Source of the DNA: Schistocephalus solidus
Taxonomy: Eukaryota; Platyhelminthes; Cestoda; Diphyllobothriidea; Diphyllobothriidae
DNA length: 64,000 nt
Assembly (NCBI GenBank): GCA_017591395.1
Contig: WEDG01000714.1
Span: forward strand, 37,039-101,038
Reading direction: 5' to 3'
A program made the translations under genes and the position numbers. Shown in pieces: positions 23,391-33,285 of this stretch. Under the pieces are notes generated by a model, which searched no databases, was not told the DNA's origin, and saw only the letters and a program-made list of their open reading frames with translations. The stretch's first letter is position 1. The number at the start of each line of letters is the position of its first letter.

Positions 23391-23724
23391 TCTATTTCAA
23401 GAGAATTCTTGTCGTTGTTGGTTCAGGAGAAAACGAAAGTTAAAACTGCATTAAAAAATAGAAGAATAACCTTGTGCTCCGCCCAAGCCTGGAAAGAAGT
23501 TAAAATCCTATCGACTCCTCATATTTTCATTACCCTTGTAACTGTACAGACCCGATGAAGAATTGCCGAAAACACGTGCTTGCCGACTGGACTTCTCAAA
23601 TCAGTAATTCTTTGATGTAAATCCATAATGATTGAATGGGGTTAAGCGCAGCAAAACATACGCAAATGTTCAATTGTAGACTTTTGAAGCATTTTATAAC
23701 GACAACAGTCGATATTTCAATTGT

Positions 23725-23835
23725 AGATGGGCGCTCACCAATCAGTTGCAGGACTCACTCGTCCTTGGGGCTCACTCGTGACCTCGAGCCATTCCAGTCT
23801 CCCATGTCTTTGGAGGAAATATCAGTTGACATTTC
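23725..23835 (-). repeat. SINE 3' fragment
   Basis: GGGCGCTCACCAATCAGTTGCAGGACTCACTCGTC followed by CCTTGGGGCTCACT matches the - oriented 3' part of the SINE at 55560-55620. Sequence from GCCATTCCAGTCTCCC resembles the SINE middle on the opposite strand. Confidence 0.5.
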
Positions 23836-24697
23836 GTTGACAGACCAAAATGCACTAGGTTACACTTGCTGGGAAAACTTCAAAAAAAATTTTTTTGTGA
23901 GGTGCGGTGAACCTACCTGAATAATGTGTGGACAGCGCTTATTTACACGCATAGACGAAGCAAAAAGAGAAAGCATTGTGGCTCTTTTCGGGCTAATTAC
24001 CATCCTGTAAACGCAAAATGGTGAGTTTTGAGAGAGGGAGAGAGAGAGATAGTTACGAAGAAGATGTGATCATTTGAGCAAGAGGTCTGTAGGACTGACA
24101 GTTGCGATACTCACATAAAGAACAGTCACGAACCCGATCAGGTAAACCAATTCAGCCTTTTTCTGTCGTGGAAGTGATTCCTTCGGCTACATGGCGTCGC
24201 GCCTGTTTGTTGTCTCCGGTCTCTGTGCCACTCCAAAACGATAGTCGGTTTAAAATTTCTAAGAAAATTGGGGCAGTAAACTTAGTATATGGGCGGTCTA
24301 CTCCAAAACTAAACATTTCCCTTATTATATCACAATGTTTCACGTTCTCCACAACTGCCCTCTCTAACCGTGAGATTGGAGTTGAAGTTAAGGAAGTGAT
24401 TGATCTCGTTGCCACGCAGTTAACGTGGAAATATTTCTCGAAATATGGCAAGAAAACAACCACCCAGGTTAATGAATTTTTCAGTGACAGTGCTGTGGGT
24501 GTCTGTTAGTCCAACGTTTGCGACCCTCACTCGAACGCAGCCCGTTACGCAAAAAAGGACGCTGTTTTTATATAAGTTCTTGCTGGGCCTGCGTCAGTAG
24601 TAGCAGCCACTGTCATCATCGGATACGGTGAAAAAGAGGTAAATAATAAGAGGTGAAGAATAAGAGGTGATCATTGGTGCATGGCATTTATTGGCCT

Positions 24698-25190
24698 GAC
24701 GTTTCGGATTCTCTCTCGAACCCATCATCAGAGACAGTAGCAGTTCAGGCATTTTCGTCAAATGTGTGCCATACTACTATTAGCCGGACGTTTCGGATTC
24801 TCTCTCGAACCCATCATCAGAGACAGTAGCAGTTCAGGCATTTTCGTCAAATGTGTGCCATACTACTATTAGCCGGACGTTTCGGATTCTCTCTCGAACC
24901 CATCATCAGAGACAGTAGCAGTTCAGGCATTTTTCGTCAAATGTGTGCCATACTACTATTAGCCGGACGTTTCGGATTCTCTCGAACCCATCATCAGAGA
25001 CAGTAGCAGTTCAGGCATTTTCGTCAAATGTGTGCCATACTACTATTAGCCGGACGTTTCGGATTCTCTCTCGAACCCATCATCAGAGACAGTAGCAGTT
25101 CAGGCATTTTCGTCAAATGTGTGCCATACTACTATTAGCCGGACGTTTCGGATTCTCTCTCGAACCCATCATCAGAGACAGTTGCAGAAA
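24698..25190 (-). repeat. 89-bp tandem array of hammerhead-like units (six cores)
   Basis: GACGTTTCGGATTC starts at 24698, 24787, 24876, 24966, 25053 and 25142, spacings 89, 89, 90, 87 and 89. The 87 comes from loss of one CT and the 90 from an extra T. On the - strand each unit carries CTGATGAT, stem GGGTTC, loop GAGAGA, stem GAATCC and GAAACGTC, then a ~55-nt spacer. Units are nearly identical, so the array expanded or was homogenised recently compared with the decayed RT beside it. Confidence 0.9.
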
Positions 25191-25197
25191 AGGGTAA

Positions 25198-25641
25198 TTG
25201 GAGAAACTTAAAGAGGCACGTCTCCTGCCAAATGACTTTATGGTATATTTGGAGGTCACGTTACTTTTCAATTCCAACTCCCAGGATCTGGCCGTCGAGA
25301 CCGTCGGGTTACTCCTCCGAAGCAAATATGATAAAACGGAGAATCACCTTAGACAAGTACAAATCATGCAGCTTCTTAAACTATGTCTCAAAACGTACTT
25401 CAAGGTGAACGGAGATATATACGGGCAGGTGAAAGGCACACCTATGGGCTCAGCGATCTCGGGACTCATACCTGAAGTGGTCCTGCAACGGCTGGAATCG
25501 CTGGTCTTCCAACACCACAGACCGACATTCTGGGCTCGGTATGTGGACAACACCTTCATCATCATCGAATGTGATCAGATGCTGGCATTCAAAGAACACC
25601 TTAACGGTGTCCTCCCAGACATACAATTCATGATAGAGTAA
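25198..25641 (+). pseudogene. Penelope-like reverse transcriptase fragment, catalytic residues changed
   Basis: 148 codons open. YLEVTLLFNSN sits where PLE RTs normally have the motif A Asp (S-L-D-V-T-S-L-F), so the first catalytic Asp is Glu. GQVKGTPMGSAISG is the motif B region. RYVDNTFII is motif C, normally Y-V/A-D-D, here with the second Asp changed to Asn. The frame ends at a TAA in NFMIE-stop, and homologous sequence continues in other frames. Upstream parts of the RT are replaced by the tandem array. Expected to be dead. Confidence 0.8.
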
Positions 25642-26644
25642 GAAGAAAACGACCAGATAGCCTTCAACGTTGTCCTCCTCTGTCGCAAAGATTGTGTTGG
25701 CCTTAAAACTAAAGTATTCAGGAACGCGATAAATACAACACAAGTACTGAGCTTCAACAGCAACCCCCCAACACGTCACAAACGCACATGCGTACGGGCA
25801 CTATATCAGCGTTTTGCGACCCACTGCAGCGAAACAGAAGAAAAGGCTGCCGAATAGCTGTACCTTCCACGGGTGTTCAGAGTAAACGGCTACCCACGCA
25901 ACCTTTGTGACAGTTGAATGTGCAACTAAGGCGAAGGACGTCTCGGAAGCCGTCAACTGCCTTCTCACACCACTTGGAGTTGGAGTTGCACACTGACCAG
26001 ACGCAACTATCAGGCGCCAAATAATTAGGACAAAGGACTCGCTAACCTGGCAGGAAATGCCTGGAGTCGTTTATTGAATCTGGTGCAGTTTTGGAAGAAA
26101 CCACTACGTCGTAGAAAATAGGAGACCATTCCGCCTACGAATGGCCGAGCACGGGGCAGCAGTGAGGAGGAAAGATACTTATTCTCAGGTCATGGGTCAT
26201 GCGACGGGACCCAGCCACACCTTCAAGTTTGACGAGGCCAAAATTCTCGCTAGGGCTGAAACCGCGTGAGCCGTGAACTGCCTGAATAACGGTTCTCTGG
26301 TTCACAGTCAATTAATAAGTGCAATTATCTCGGGGCCCCATATACTGTGTTGCGATTTTGTCTGGGCAAAAGTGCTAGTCATGCGGGGAGGATGCGGACG
26401 ACCAGTTGTCCCGGTGACAGCGAGCCAAATTGCCGGGTAAATGTCACGCCAGGAATCGACAACGATGATGAAATCACGGCCATTAGTGACTTGGGTACGG
26501 ACCTAAATCAACCGTCGCATAAACGATGACCTCCATCGATGAACACGAGGACTGCCAAAAATAGTAGGCCTGTGGTTGCCTAGCAACCACGCCCTTAAAA
26601 GAATACGCAACTTGTGCCCCAAGTTCCCTTTTCTGCAACTGTAT

Positions 26645-26680
26645 CTGATGATGTGTTCGAGAAAACCTCCAAAACGTCAG
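26645..26680 (+). ncRNA. Hammerhead-like motif, degenerate, at right end of PLE
   Basis: CTGATGATGTGTTCGAGAAA, then ACCTCC and AAAACGTCAGGCC on the + strand, i.e. inverted relative to the array. The stem is weakened (GUGUUC against ACCUCC) and GAAAC is now AAAAC. Confidence 0.4.
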
Positions 26681-26729
26681 GCCAATAAAAACCATGTTCA
26701 AGTGATCACCTCTTCTTTTTCTTCTTCTT

Positions 26730-27180
26730 CTACTTCTCCCTCTTTTTCTTCACTGATTGCGTTCTACGCAGATTTGTTCCTGAAGGACGGGCGCTGAAGT
26801 GCACACGTTATGAAACTCCAGTTAATACTGAGTTGGTCAGTAATATTTTTCCACGTTTTCGCAAGCAAATGACAAGGGTGTTGATCAACGACTGCCAGCT
26901 ACGCCTGCGCACGTACCAGGCTGCCATTGAGCAAAAAAGGGCCGAGTGAGCGATACTTTTCGGTGCAACTTTTGCTGATCCCCTCGACCAAAAAATATAA
27001 TCTCAGGCAACACCAAGAAACAAACGAAGATCTGGTCTAGGCAGGTAACTGAACAAGAACTGAGAGTGCTGAGCCATGAAGTGAACGTTAGCACGGCGGA
27101 TGCGAATATAGGTGGTGAGCACGACGGCGGATAATTGTCTGAGCTAATGCTTAGTCAGTACCGTGCGCCTCTGTCAAGGA
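26730..27180. other. No recognisable gene
   Basis: Begins with a short CTT/TTC-rich tract (26708-26750). The rest shows no domain or family match by eye. Confidence 0.4.
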
Positions 27181-27199
27181 GTACGGCCGGTAATGAGCC

Positions 27200-27420
27200 T
27201 CAGGAGGTGCACCACCTGGGATGGCTGGCTGATGACGCCTAATTAGCCAGAACTGTCCTTTCCAGTCTCCCTTGTCATTGTCGGTAATGTCATTCTGCAT
27301 ATGATACGTGCCACTGTGCGCCTATTGGCGGGGCTCTAGAGAGAGGGAGCCAAAAGGCAGAACGTGAGGAGTGAGTCTTGTAACCGACCAGTGAGTGTCC
27401 ATCCACCAATAAGAATTTTC
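27200..27420 (+). mobile_element. SINE fragment (+ orientation)
   Basis: ACCTGGGATGGCTGGCTGATGACG, AATTAGCCAGAA, CCAGTCTCCCTTGTC, GGCGGGGCTCTAGAGAGAGGGAGCC, AAGGCAGAACG, TGAGTC-TGTAACCGA occur in SINE order. The tRNA-like head is absent apart from its 3' edge. Confidence 0.65.
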
Positions 27421-27469
27421 CCAAATAAGAAGCCAAGGAGGCAAAAGAACTAACCTGATCTCACCAACG

Positions 27470-28979
27470 CAAGGGAACGTACGAGCGGATCAGAGGGCAA
27501 TAGCAGGAAATATCTTTAACACAAGATAAAGCTGCCGCTATTGTCAACCACGGCGAGCATTCTGTGTAAGCCTCTCTGCCCTCTAAACAATGCGCGATGA
27601 GTACAAGCTGTCATCAGGTCGAGTAGCTACATCACGCTCGGCGCGGTCATCAGAGTGATAATGAATGCTAGGCAGACCAGAGGTAATATCGCCCCGTGAT
27701 TATCAGTACAGAAAGCCGCAGTCCAATGACTCTATCTCTTACTGTTTTTGATACTGGGTTCTAAATAGGATCTGAAGCGTCGGAAATATGTTTACAATTT
27801 TCGCCCCAGAGACCGCAACTCCCTTCGGGACTGCAAAGGAGTGAGCCCCCTCAACCTTGGTGGCTGGCGATGCTTGCATCTATTGTGATGGCTAACTTTC
27901 CACTCGCATTCGGGAAGGTAGTTGCCACACTCCTTCCACATGTGTTGATTACTCGGTCATTTGAAGAACCGACACCGGTATGGTTCGCAGTGTTTTCTTG
28001 CACTCTCCCCGTGTATAGTCATGGTATCGGCACTGAATTATGGAGAGGCGAAGTCGTTGCGCTTGTTAGGTGAAAGAGAGCTGACGAACCATCAATGAGG
28101 CAGTTATTGGCTGGCGCGCTTGTCCTCTCTCGCAAGCATTTCGCCCTCATCGAAATCGAGGGCGTGGTCAAGTTCTGCACAATCAGGTTCAACTTCGGAG
28201 CTGGCCTCATTGCTTCTGATAGATACCCGACTTTCTCCGACAACGTTCCGGTAAATGATATCCGATGTTTCCCGCTCTAAACGCTAATCTTTCGGTCTCA
28301 ATGCCTGGCGCCTGATGGATGCCTCCATTCTATGTGCAATATCAAGTCAAACTAGTGTGATGCGCTAGCTATAGGTTTCTGAAACGTTTTTGACACACGG
28401 CAACTCTTGCCAAATTTGCGGTCACTGCAATTTTGGTCTCCTAGTATTTCCGCATGAATCTCTTGATAATTTCGATCAGTTTCGGTGGAAGACCAACAAG
28501 TCAACGCGTTACAGGTTGAACTCTGCTACGCGGTGAAACGTAGGTGAAACTGGCGCTACAAATAAGCCATAGGTGGACCATAACCATTCAAGTGAGATGC
28601 CGAGTTCGAAGATAAGAGTTAAGGTGTCAGTAGCTGGAGAATTGTGTACTCCCCAGATCATTGGCTGAATAGTTTGGATAAAGTTGGCCGTCGAACAGGA
28701 GACACGCTCAGGTTTTGATGGGGCTAGGCACCCGCGAATCCTGGCTGAGAACAAGTGCATGTCAACCTTGGTGATGAATAGCTGTTTTGGAAAACTGCGA
28801 TTGACCAAAGACCAGACAGAGCCTCTCGATGTCAAGGGTTACCCAGACGTGATTGAACCACTATTTTCTAGTAAATGCCTCTTTGTGGGTTTCAATAATC
28901 TTTTGTTGAATGTGTGATTCTTTATTTTTTCTATAGCATGTGTCACGTATAGTGTACCACCGAGCAAAGTGTCTTCCTG

Positions 28980-28985
<6 letters not shown>
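27470..28985. mobile_element. Dispersed element family D, copy 2
   Basis: Second long copy of the family at 20400-22330 (see there for shared blocks). A 108-codon ORF on the - strand (28509-28835) and a 77-codon ORF on the + strand (28684-28917) lie in it, but neither is conserved as an open frame in copy 1. It is interrupted by the PLE palindrome beginning at the (TA)n at 28983. Confidence 0.55.
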
Positions 28986-29048
<63 letters not shown>

Positions 29049-29671
29049 CGTTCATCATCTCCTGAAGAAGACGAAGAAGATGAGGGGGCGAGTTCATGGA
29101 CCAAATTGTATTTGTACTGACGTTTCGAAAGCCTTCTCGCTTCCATCATCAGAGTAAAAGTGCTTGCTGCTCCTAGTGGTCTTGAGTTAGTCAGTCTTGC
29201 CGCGTGCCTCGTATTATATCCATGGTGAACGCGTGAACTTTGACCTGCCCGATTGCCGCTGACTTCCTTAGACCTCCCCGAGGCTGAACGCTGGCGGGCT
29301 CGCGTGACTGCTGTCCCCTTTGGAGCCGTCGTAGGTTTAGGCAAGGCAGCGTGCCTGTTGGCCTCCCCCACGTCAATCAGCGGACTGAGCAGTCGTTGCT
29401 GCTCTCGTGAGTTGTTATCCGTTTTACGGGCGCATTCGTGAGGCAGTGTTTGATTTTGGTCATGTGACCTTCGGCCGCCACCCCGCTTTTCCGTGAGCCC
29501 GGGCTCTCGGTTCCGTGTGCTCGTTTGCCTTATTGGCCCTGGCCGAACTGATCCGAGCCGTGTACGAAGCGCCTGGTAGGCGGGATGTAAGTCTATAGCT
29601 CGGTTGAGTGTACCCAGTCGAGGACCAGCTCTCGAGCACCAATCTGGCCATCTTCTCATTGGCTCGGCCAA
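28943..29671 (-). pseudogene. PLE C-terminal ORF (242 codons), downstream of nuclease core
   Basis: Long open frame covering the tail of the PLE protein: it ends in a Ser-rich stretch and SGDDERD, and then reads IYIYIY through the (TA)n. The upstream nuclease core lies in another frame (29460-29777 frame, then 29821-30252 frame). One break is at a run of five A near 29829 where a single extra base would shift GIY-YIG out of frame. The hammerhead-like motif at 29119-29152 lies inside this ORF (T-L-M-M-E-A-R-R-L-S-K-R-Q). Confidence 0.6.
29119..29152 (-). ncRNA. Hammerhead-like core in left PLE arm
   Basis: On the - strand: CTGATGAT, stem GGAAGC, loop GAGAAG, stem GCTTTC, GAAACGTC, then AGTAC. 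The stem sequence differs from the 24.7 kb array (GGGTTC/GAATCC) at positions on both sides while keeping pairing. Confidence 0.5.
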
Positions 29672-30613
29672 TCACCCTTGTTTTGTCAAAGGCGAAATCA
29701 TGGTTCAGCTGTTGTGCGTGACCATAAACCAAAGACAACTTGTCTTTGCGGTTTATTACAAGTTGGTGTTCATGCAACCTTGTGCCCAGGCGTTTGCCCG
29801 TTTCACCAACATACCTTGCATCACAATTTTTGGCATGGTATGCTGTAGACCACTGCTGATTGTTCTGTCACTGGTAGCGGGTCTTTGGGCTTCATGACTT
29901 GCTGTCTGATAGTGCATTCTGGTTTATGAGCCACGCCAATCCCAAAAGGTTTTAGGATTCTTGCAGTCGCCTCTGAAACGTTCCTCACATAGGGGATTGC
30001 GAGCCAAAACTTTGGCTTCTCTTCATTCGACCGCTCAAACTGAGGCTTCCTGAGGCATTTGCGGATGAAGGACTTTGGATAACCGTTGGCTGTAAAAAGG
30101 GCATGTAGGTACTCCATCTCCTCCTTCTTCCCACTGTCGTCGCTGCAGTGTGTTTGGACACGTCGGAAGAGGGTTCTGACACAACTGCGTTTGTGGCCAA
30201 CAGGGTGGTTGCTTCGGAAATGGAGGATATCCTCCACTGCAAACGAGCACACGGAACCGAGAGCCCGGGCTCACGGAAAAGCGGGGTGGCGGCCGAAGGT
30301 CACATGACCAAAATCAAACACTGCCTCACGAATGCGCCCGTAAAACGGATAACAACTCACGAGAGCAGCAACGACTGCTCAGTCCGCTGATTGACGTGGG
30401 GGAGGCCAACAGGCACGCTGCCTTGCCTAAACCTACGACGGCTCCAAAGGGGACAGCAGTCACGCGAGCCCGCCAGCGTTCAGCCTCGGGGAGGTCTAAG
30501 GAAGTCAGCGGCAATCGGGCAGGTCAAAGTTCACGCGTTCACCATGGATATAATACGAGGCACGCGGCAAGACTGACTAACTCAAGACCACCAGGAGCAG
30601 CAAGCACTTTACT

Positions 30614-30647
30614 CTGATGATGGAAGCGAGAAGGCTTTCGAAACGTC
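30614..30647 (+). ncRNA. Hammerhead-like core in right PLE arm
   Basis: Same sequence as the 29119-29152 copy, on the + strand because the arm is inverted. The two are identical through the core. Confidence 0.5.
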
Positions 30648-30750
30648 AGTACAAATACAATTTGGTCCATGAACTCGCCCCCTCATCTTCTTCGTCTTCT
30701 TCAGGAGATGATGAACGCGATACGATAACGGGACCTCGAATCTTTACGCA

Positions 30751-30811
<61 letters not shown>

Positions 30812-31184
30812 ACTGCGAGTGCCACAGATAAAGCAGAGCGTTAATATGTTTTGGACGTAATCTAGTCACATTAGTAGGGACGACCACCGTTGTGCCAATG
30901 TTGTTAATTCAAGTTATTTGTTAATATAAGGCTAAACGCTATAAGCATGACAAAACGAAGATAGCGCGCATTCCCGCATGTGATCCACCACACAGTATTA
31001 ATGACGAAAGTTATGCACAAAAACTTGAGAAACAGCCTTGTTAAGAACACACCTGAAGTGGCTTTTTCAGGAGTTAAAGTTGAGATATGTTTATAAATAC
31101 TTTGTTTGCAAAACTCAAGTTTCCTCATAAACCTACTTGATTCACATCGACTGGACCAAATTCCAATTCTCCCGCTTACATGCA

Positions 31185-31640
31185 GCTCCTGGCTCAGCTC
31201 TGAGTATTCTCAACTAAATGTCATTTACTTTTAAGCTCAAAATCTTCACACCTCCTCCAGACCGCCAAGCAGCCTTTTCAGTTATAATTACGAAAAATGG
31301 ACGTAAAGCTGCTCTGGTAGACTAAGGACCCAAGGAGCGTGAAACTGCAAAAGAATTATTAAGCCTGAGGGGATGATATTCAACCGATAGATGTCGTAAC
31401 AAAGGCTTCCAGTAGTCCTAGTCATGCGTCCTGAATGAGGTTGCTGAAACCTGTCTATCTTGCCTAAGAGGGTGGCCTGAGGCCACCGACTAACAAACAG
31501 ACTGTCCAAAATCTAGTCTCTGTCAGATGACTTACACCATGCCAGGAGTCTCTTCCCATCGGTATGTGAGGAAGCACTCACCGAAGAGTCAACTTAATTC
31601 AAGTAAATTTGACAAAAATAGTTTACAGAATCAATAGTAA
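31185..31640 (+). repeat. Dispersed repeat family A, copy 2
   Basis: Collinear with 22855-23340; shared words include GCTCTGGTAGA, TAGTCATGCGTCCTGAA, GGCCTGAGGCCACCGACTA and CATCGGTATGTGAGGAAGCACTC. Non-coding as far as I can see. Confidence 0.65.
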
Positions 31641-32160
31641 AAAAATCAAAGTCAACACCGCGCGCGAGGTTTGAATTTTGAGCAGCAGGAAGAGAATTTT
31701 TTTCACTGTGTCTACATACTGCAAACAGCTGTCTTCAGTCAAAAAGTGGATTAAAAAACGCTTTTCGTCAACAATCCTTCGCCTGAGATCCATCGAGATC
31801 CTTATCGTCCGACCAGAAACATTTTCTGCAAAAAGGTCATACTTTCGCGAAAGACTCCTGCGGAAATCTCCACTTGAGCTACGCAGCATACTTGCTCAAA
31901 ATACTGCATCAAACTGTTCGTCGAATTAGCGGAGTGTCATCTGTAAAAGGCTGAGTTGATCATTTCTACACTGCTTAATTTTCTGCTTGTCAGTTTATCC
32001 TAAATAGGCTTACCTGAAAACGTTCATGAGGCCTTTCCTCTACGCAATATTTAAACAAACTTAACATAAGCATAGCCATTGTCTATAATTGTGCTTCATT
32101 ACCCAGCAGATTCTTCCTTTTTCGTAAATTCACGGCATGACGGATATGTGCACTGTTACA
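31640..32160. other. No recognisable gene
   Basis: Overlapping ORFs of 83-88 codons on opposite strands at 31623-31929 lack domains. The rest is AT-rich. Confidence 0.4.
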
Positions 32161-32169
32161 CAAAATTTT

Positions 32170-32252
32170 GTGTCAGGGCACTGCGTCGATCTTCAGACCC
32201 CCGACAACTGAGCCGCGCGCGCTAACCATCCGGCCACCGCATCACGACGACA
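32170..32252 (-). ncRNA. tRNA-like segment (SINE head or tRNA pseudogene)
   Basis: On the - strand, GGTGGCCGGATGGTTAGCGC fits a pol III A box (T-GC--A-TGG pattern) and GGGGGTCTGAAGATCGACGC about 30 nt later resembles a B box (GGTTCGA-TCC) with changes. It ends ~30 bp upstream of ORF1 of the non-LTR element at 32281, on the opposite strand. No clean cloverleaf acceptor stem was found, so a functional tRNA is unlikely. Confidence 0.45.
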
Positions 32253-32280
32253 AGCGATATCGAAAACTGTAATCGATTGT

Positions 32281-33166
32281 ATGGGCGTACCACATGCCGA
32301 CAGAATTTGTAGTGGATGCCAGGGGTTGGCCGGTAAGATCAATTATCTCGAGGAAGAGATTGAGAAGATGAAAATCCTGTTACAGTCTAGGTTAGGCACA
32401 GTCGACGATAAGAATGAAGCTATTGGACGGGTAACTAGAAGTAGGACAAAAGGACATCATGTAAAAGGTACGCCAGCAACACTTTCCTTAGCTGTTACGG
32501 CAGCCCAGAACAAACAGTGCAAATGCAAGACGAAAACAACCAGCGAGATAACTCGAAAAAACAAGAAAAAAGTAAATCTGTCAGTAAAAAGGCCGAGAGT
32601 AATAGATCAGGGCTTCCGAGACATGTCTCCGCAAAACCCGAACCAGAAACGACGACGAGCGTGCCGCCTATCACGCTAGACGCCGTGGGCCCTAAAACTA
32701 TAAACGAATCGCAAAAACATCCCAGCTTGTTAAACCAAATACGAGCAGTGCTATCGATTCACTTACCAAAACTACTGATTACAATGCGCTGCCCTCTGCT
32801 CCGCCATCCCCAGCGAATAGTGTTCGAGCAATACATAATTTAGCTAACGATACCCTAATGGTCGATGCAAATCAAATTGATCGAGAAAAATGCATCATTA
32901 TACAGGGACTCCCGGAATCGAGTGCGAGTTTCGGATGCCTAGTGCTCTTCCAGGACCTAATTAATATCATTCTGGAACCCTCTGAGGCAGTAGAAGTGAT
33001 CAAAGCATTTCGCCTTGGGAAACGGACAGAAAACCCACCGGAATCAACACGCCCTCGACCTCTCAAAGTCGTGCTGGTCAGTAGCGAGCAGTCTAGACTC
33101 ATTCTTTCCAGGCGATTTAGAATAAAAGGCTCCAACCCCGGCGTTTTTTTTCAACGGGACTTCTAA
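32281..33166 (+). pseudogene. Non-LTR ORF1 (coiled-coil, RNA-binding type), frameshifted
   Basis: ORF1 proteins bind element RNA. The first frame (132 codons) starts MGVPHADRICSGCQGLAGKI and has a short predicted coiled coil (YLEEEIEKMKILL, about residues 23-36), followed by a basic, Lys/Arg-rich region. Coding continues in a second frame (32517-32843) and a third (32858-33166: IIIQGLPES..., VIKAFRLGK, RPRPLKVVL, typical of the RRM-like ORF1 region), so at least two frameshifts have occurred. A degenerate start context and stop at 33164 bound it. Confidence 0.7.
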
Positions 33167-33285
33167 CCAGCAGAAAGGCTGAAACGTCGTTTACTAGTTC
33201 TAGAACAGAGAAAGCGGTTTAGTGAGGGGGAGCGGAATTTGATTATCTACAACAACCAAGTTCGGCAGCGTCCACCTTTCTTCCA

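Larger units (their letters stand above)
24648..26720 (+). mobile_element. Penelope-like element bounded by inverted repeats
   Basis: The left end (AGAGGTGATCA...TTATTGGCCTGACGTTT, 24654-24704) is the inverted match of the right end (AACGTCAGGCCAATAAA, then TGATCACCTCT, ~26672-26712), and GTTGCAGAAAAGGG at 25181 matches inverted CCCTTTTCTGCAAC at 26627. Inside are an 89-bp tandem array, RT sequence (25198-25641) and decayed nuclease sequence up to about 26330 (FKFDEAKILARAE near 26220). Many stops and frame changes after 25640 show that it is inactive. Confidence 0.75.
28983..30810 (-). mobile_element. Penelope-like element with large inverted terminal arms and (TA)n ends
   Basis: Arms of about 480 bp (29047-29524 and 30246-30726) are near-identical inverted copies. 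Both end in (TA)n: 28983-29046 and about 30757-30808; the right arm has an extra ~35 bp before the (TA)n. Between the arms, the - strand encodes the PLE linker (from 30252) and GIY-YIG nuclease: VVYSIPCQ at about 29840, then ARYVGETGKRLGTRLHEHQ one frame over. So the layout is inverted 3' end, truncated body, 3' end. RT motifs are absent. Confidence 0.85.

Noticed and set aside
24698..25190. CRISPR array
   Set aside because: The units are continuous 89-bp tandem repeats with no variable spacers, in a eukaryotic context beside a retroelement.
28861..29097. ORFs with long IYIYIY runs (also near 30617-30844)
   Set aside because: They read through (TA)n microsatellites at the PLE ends.
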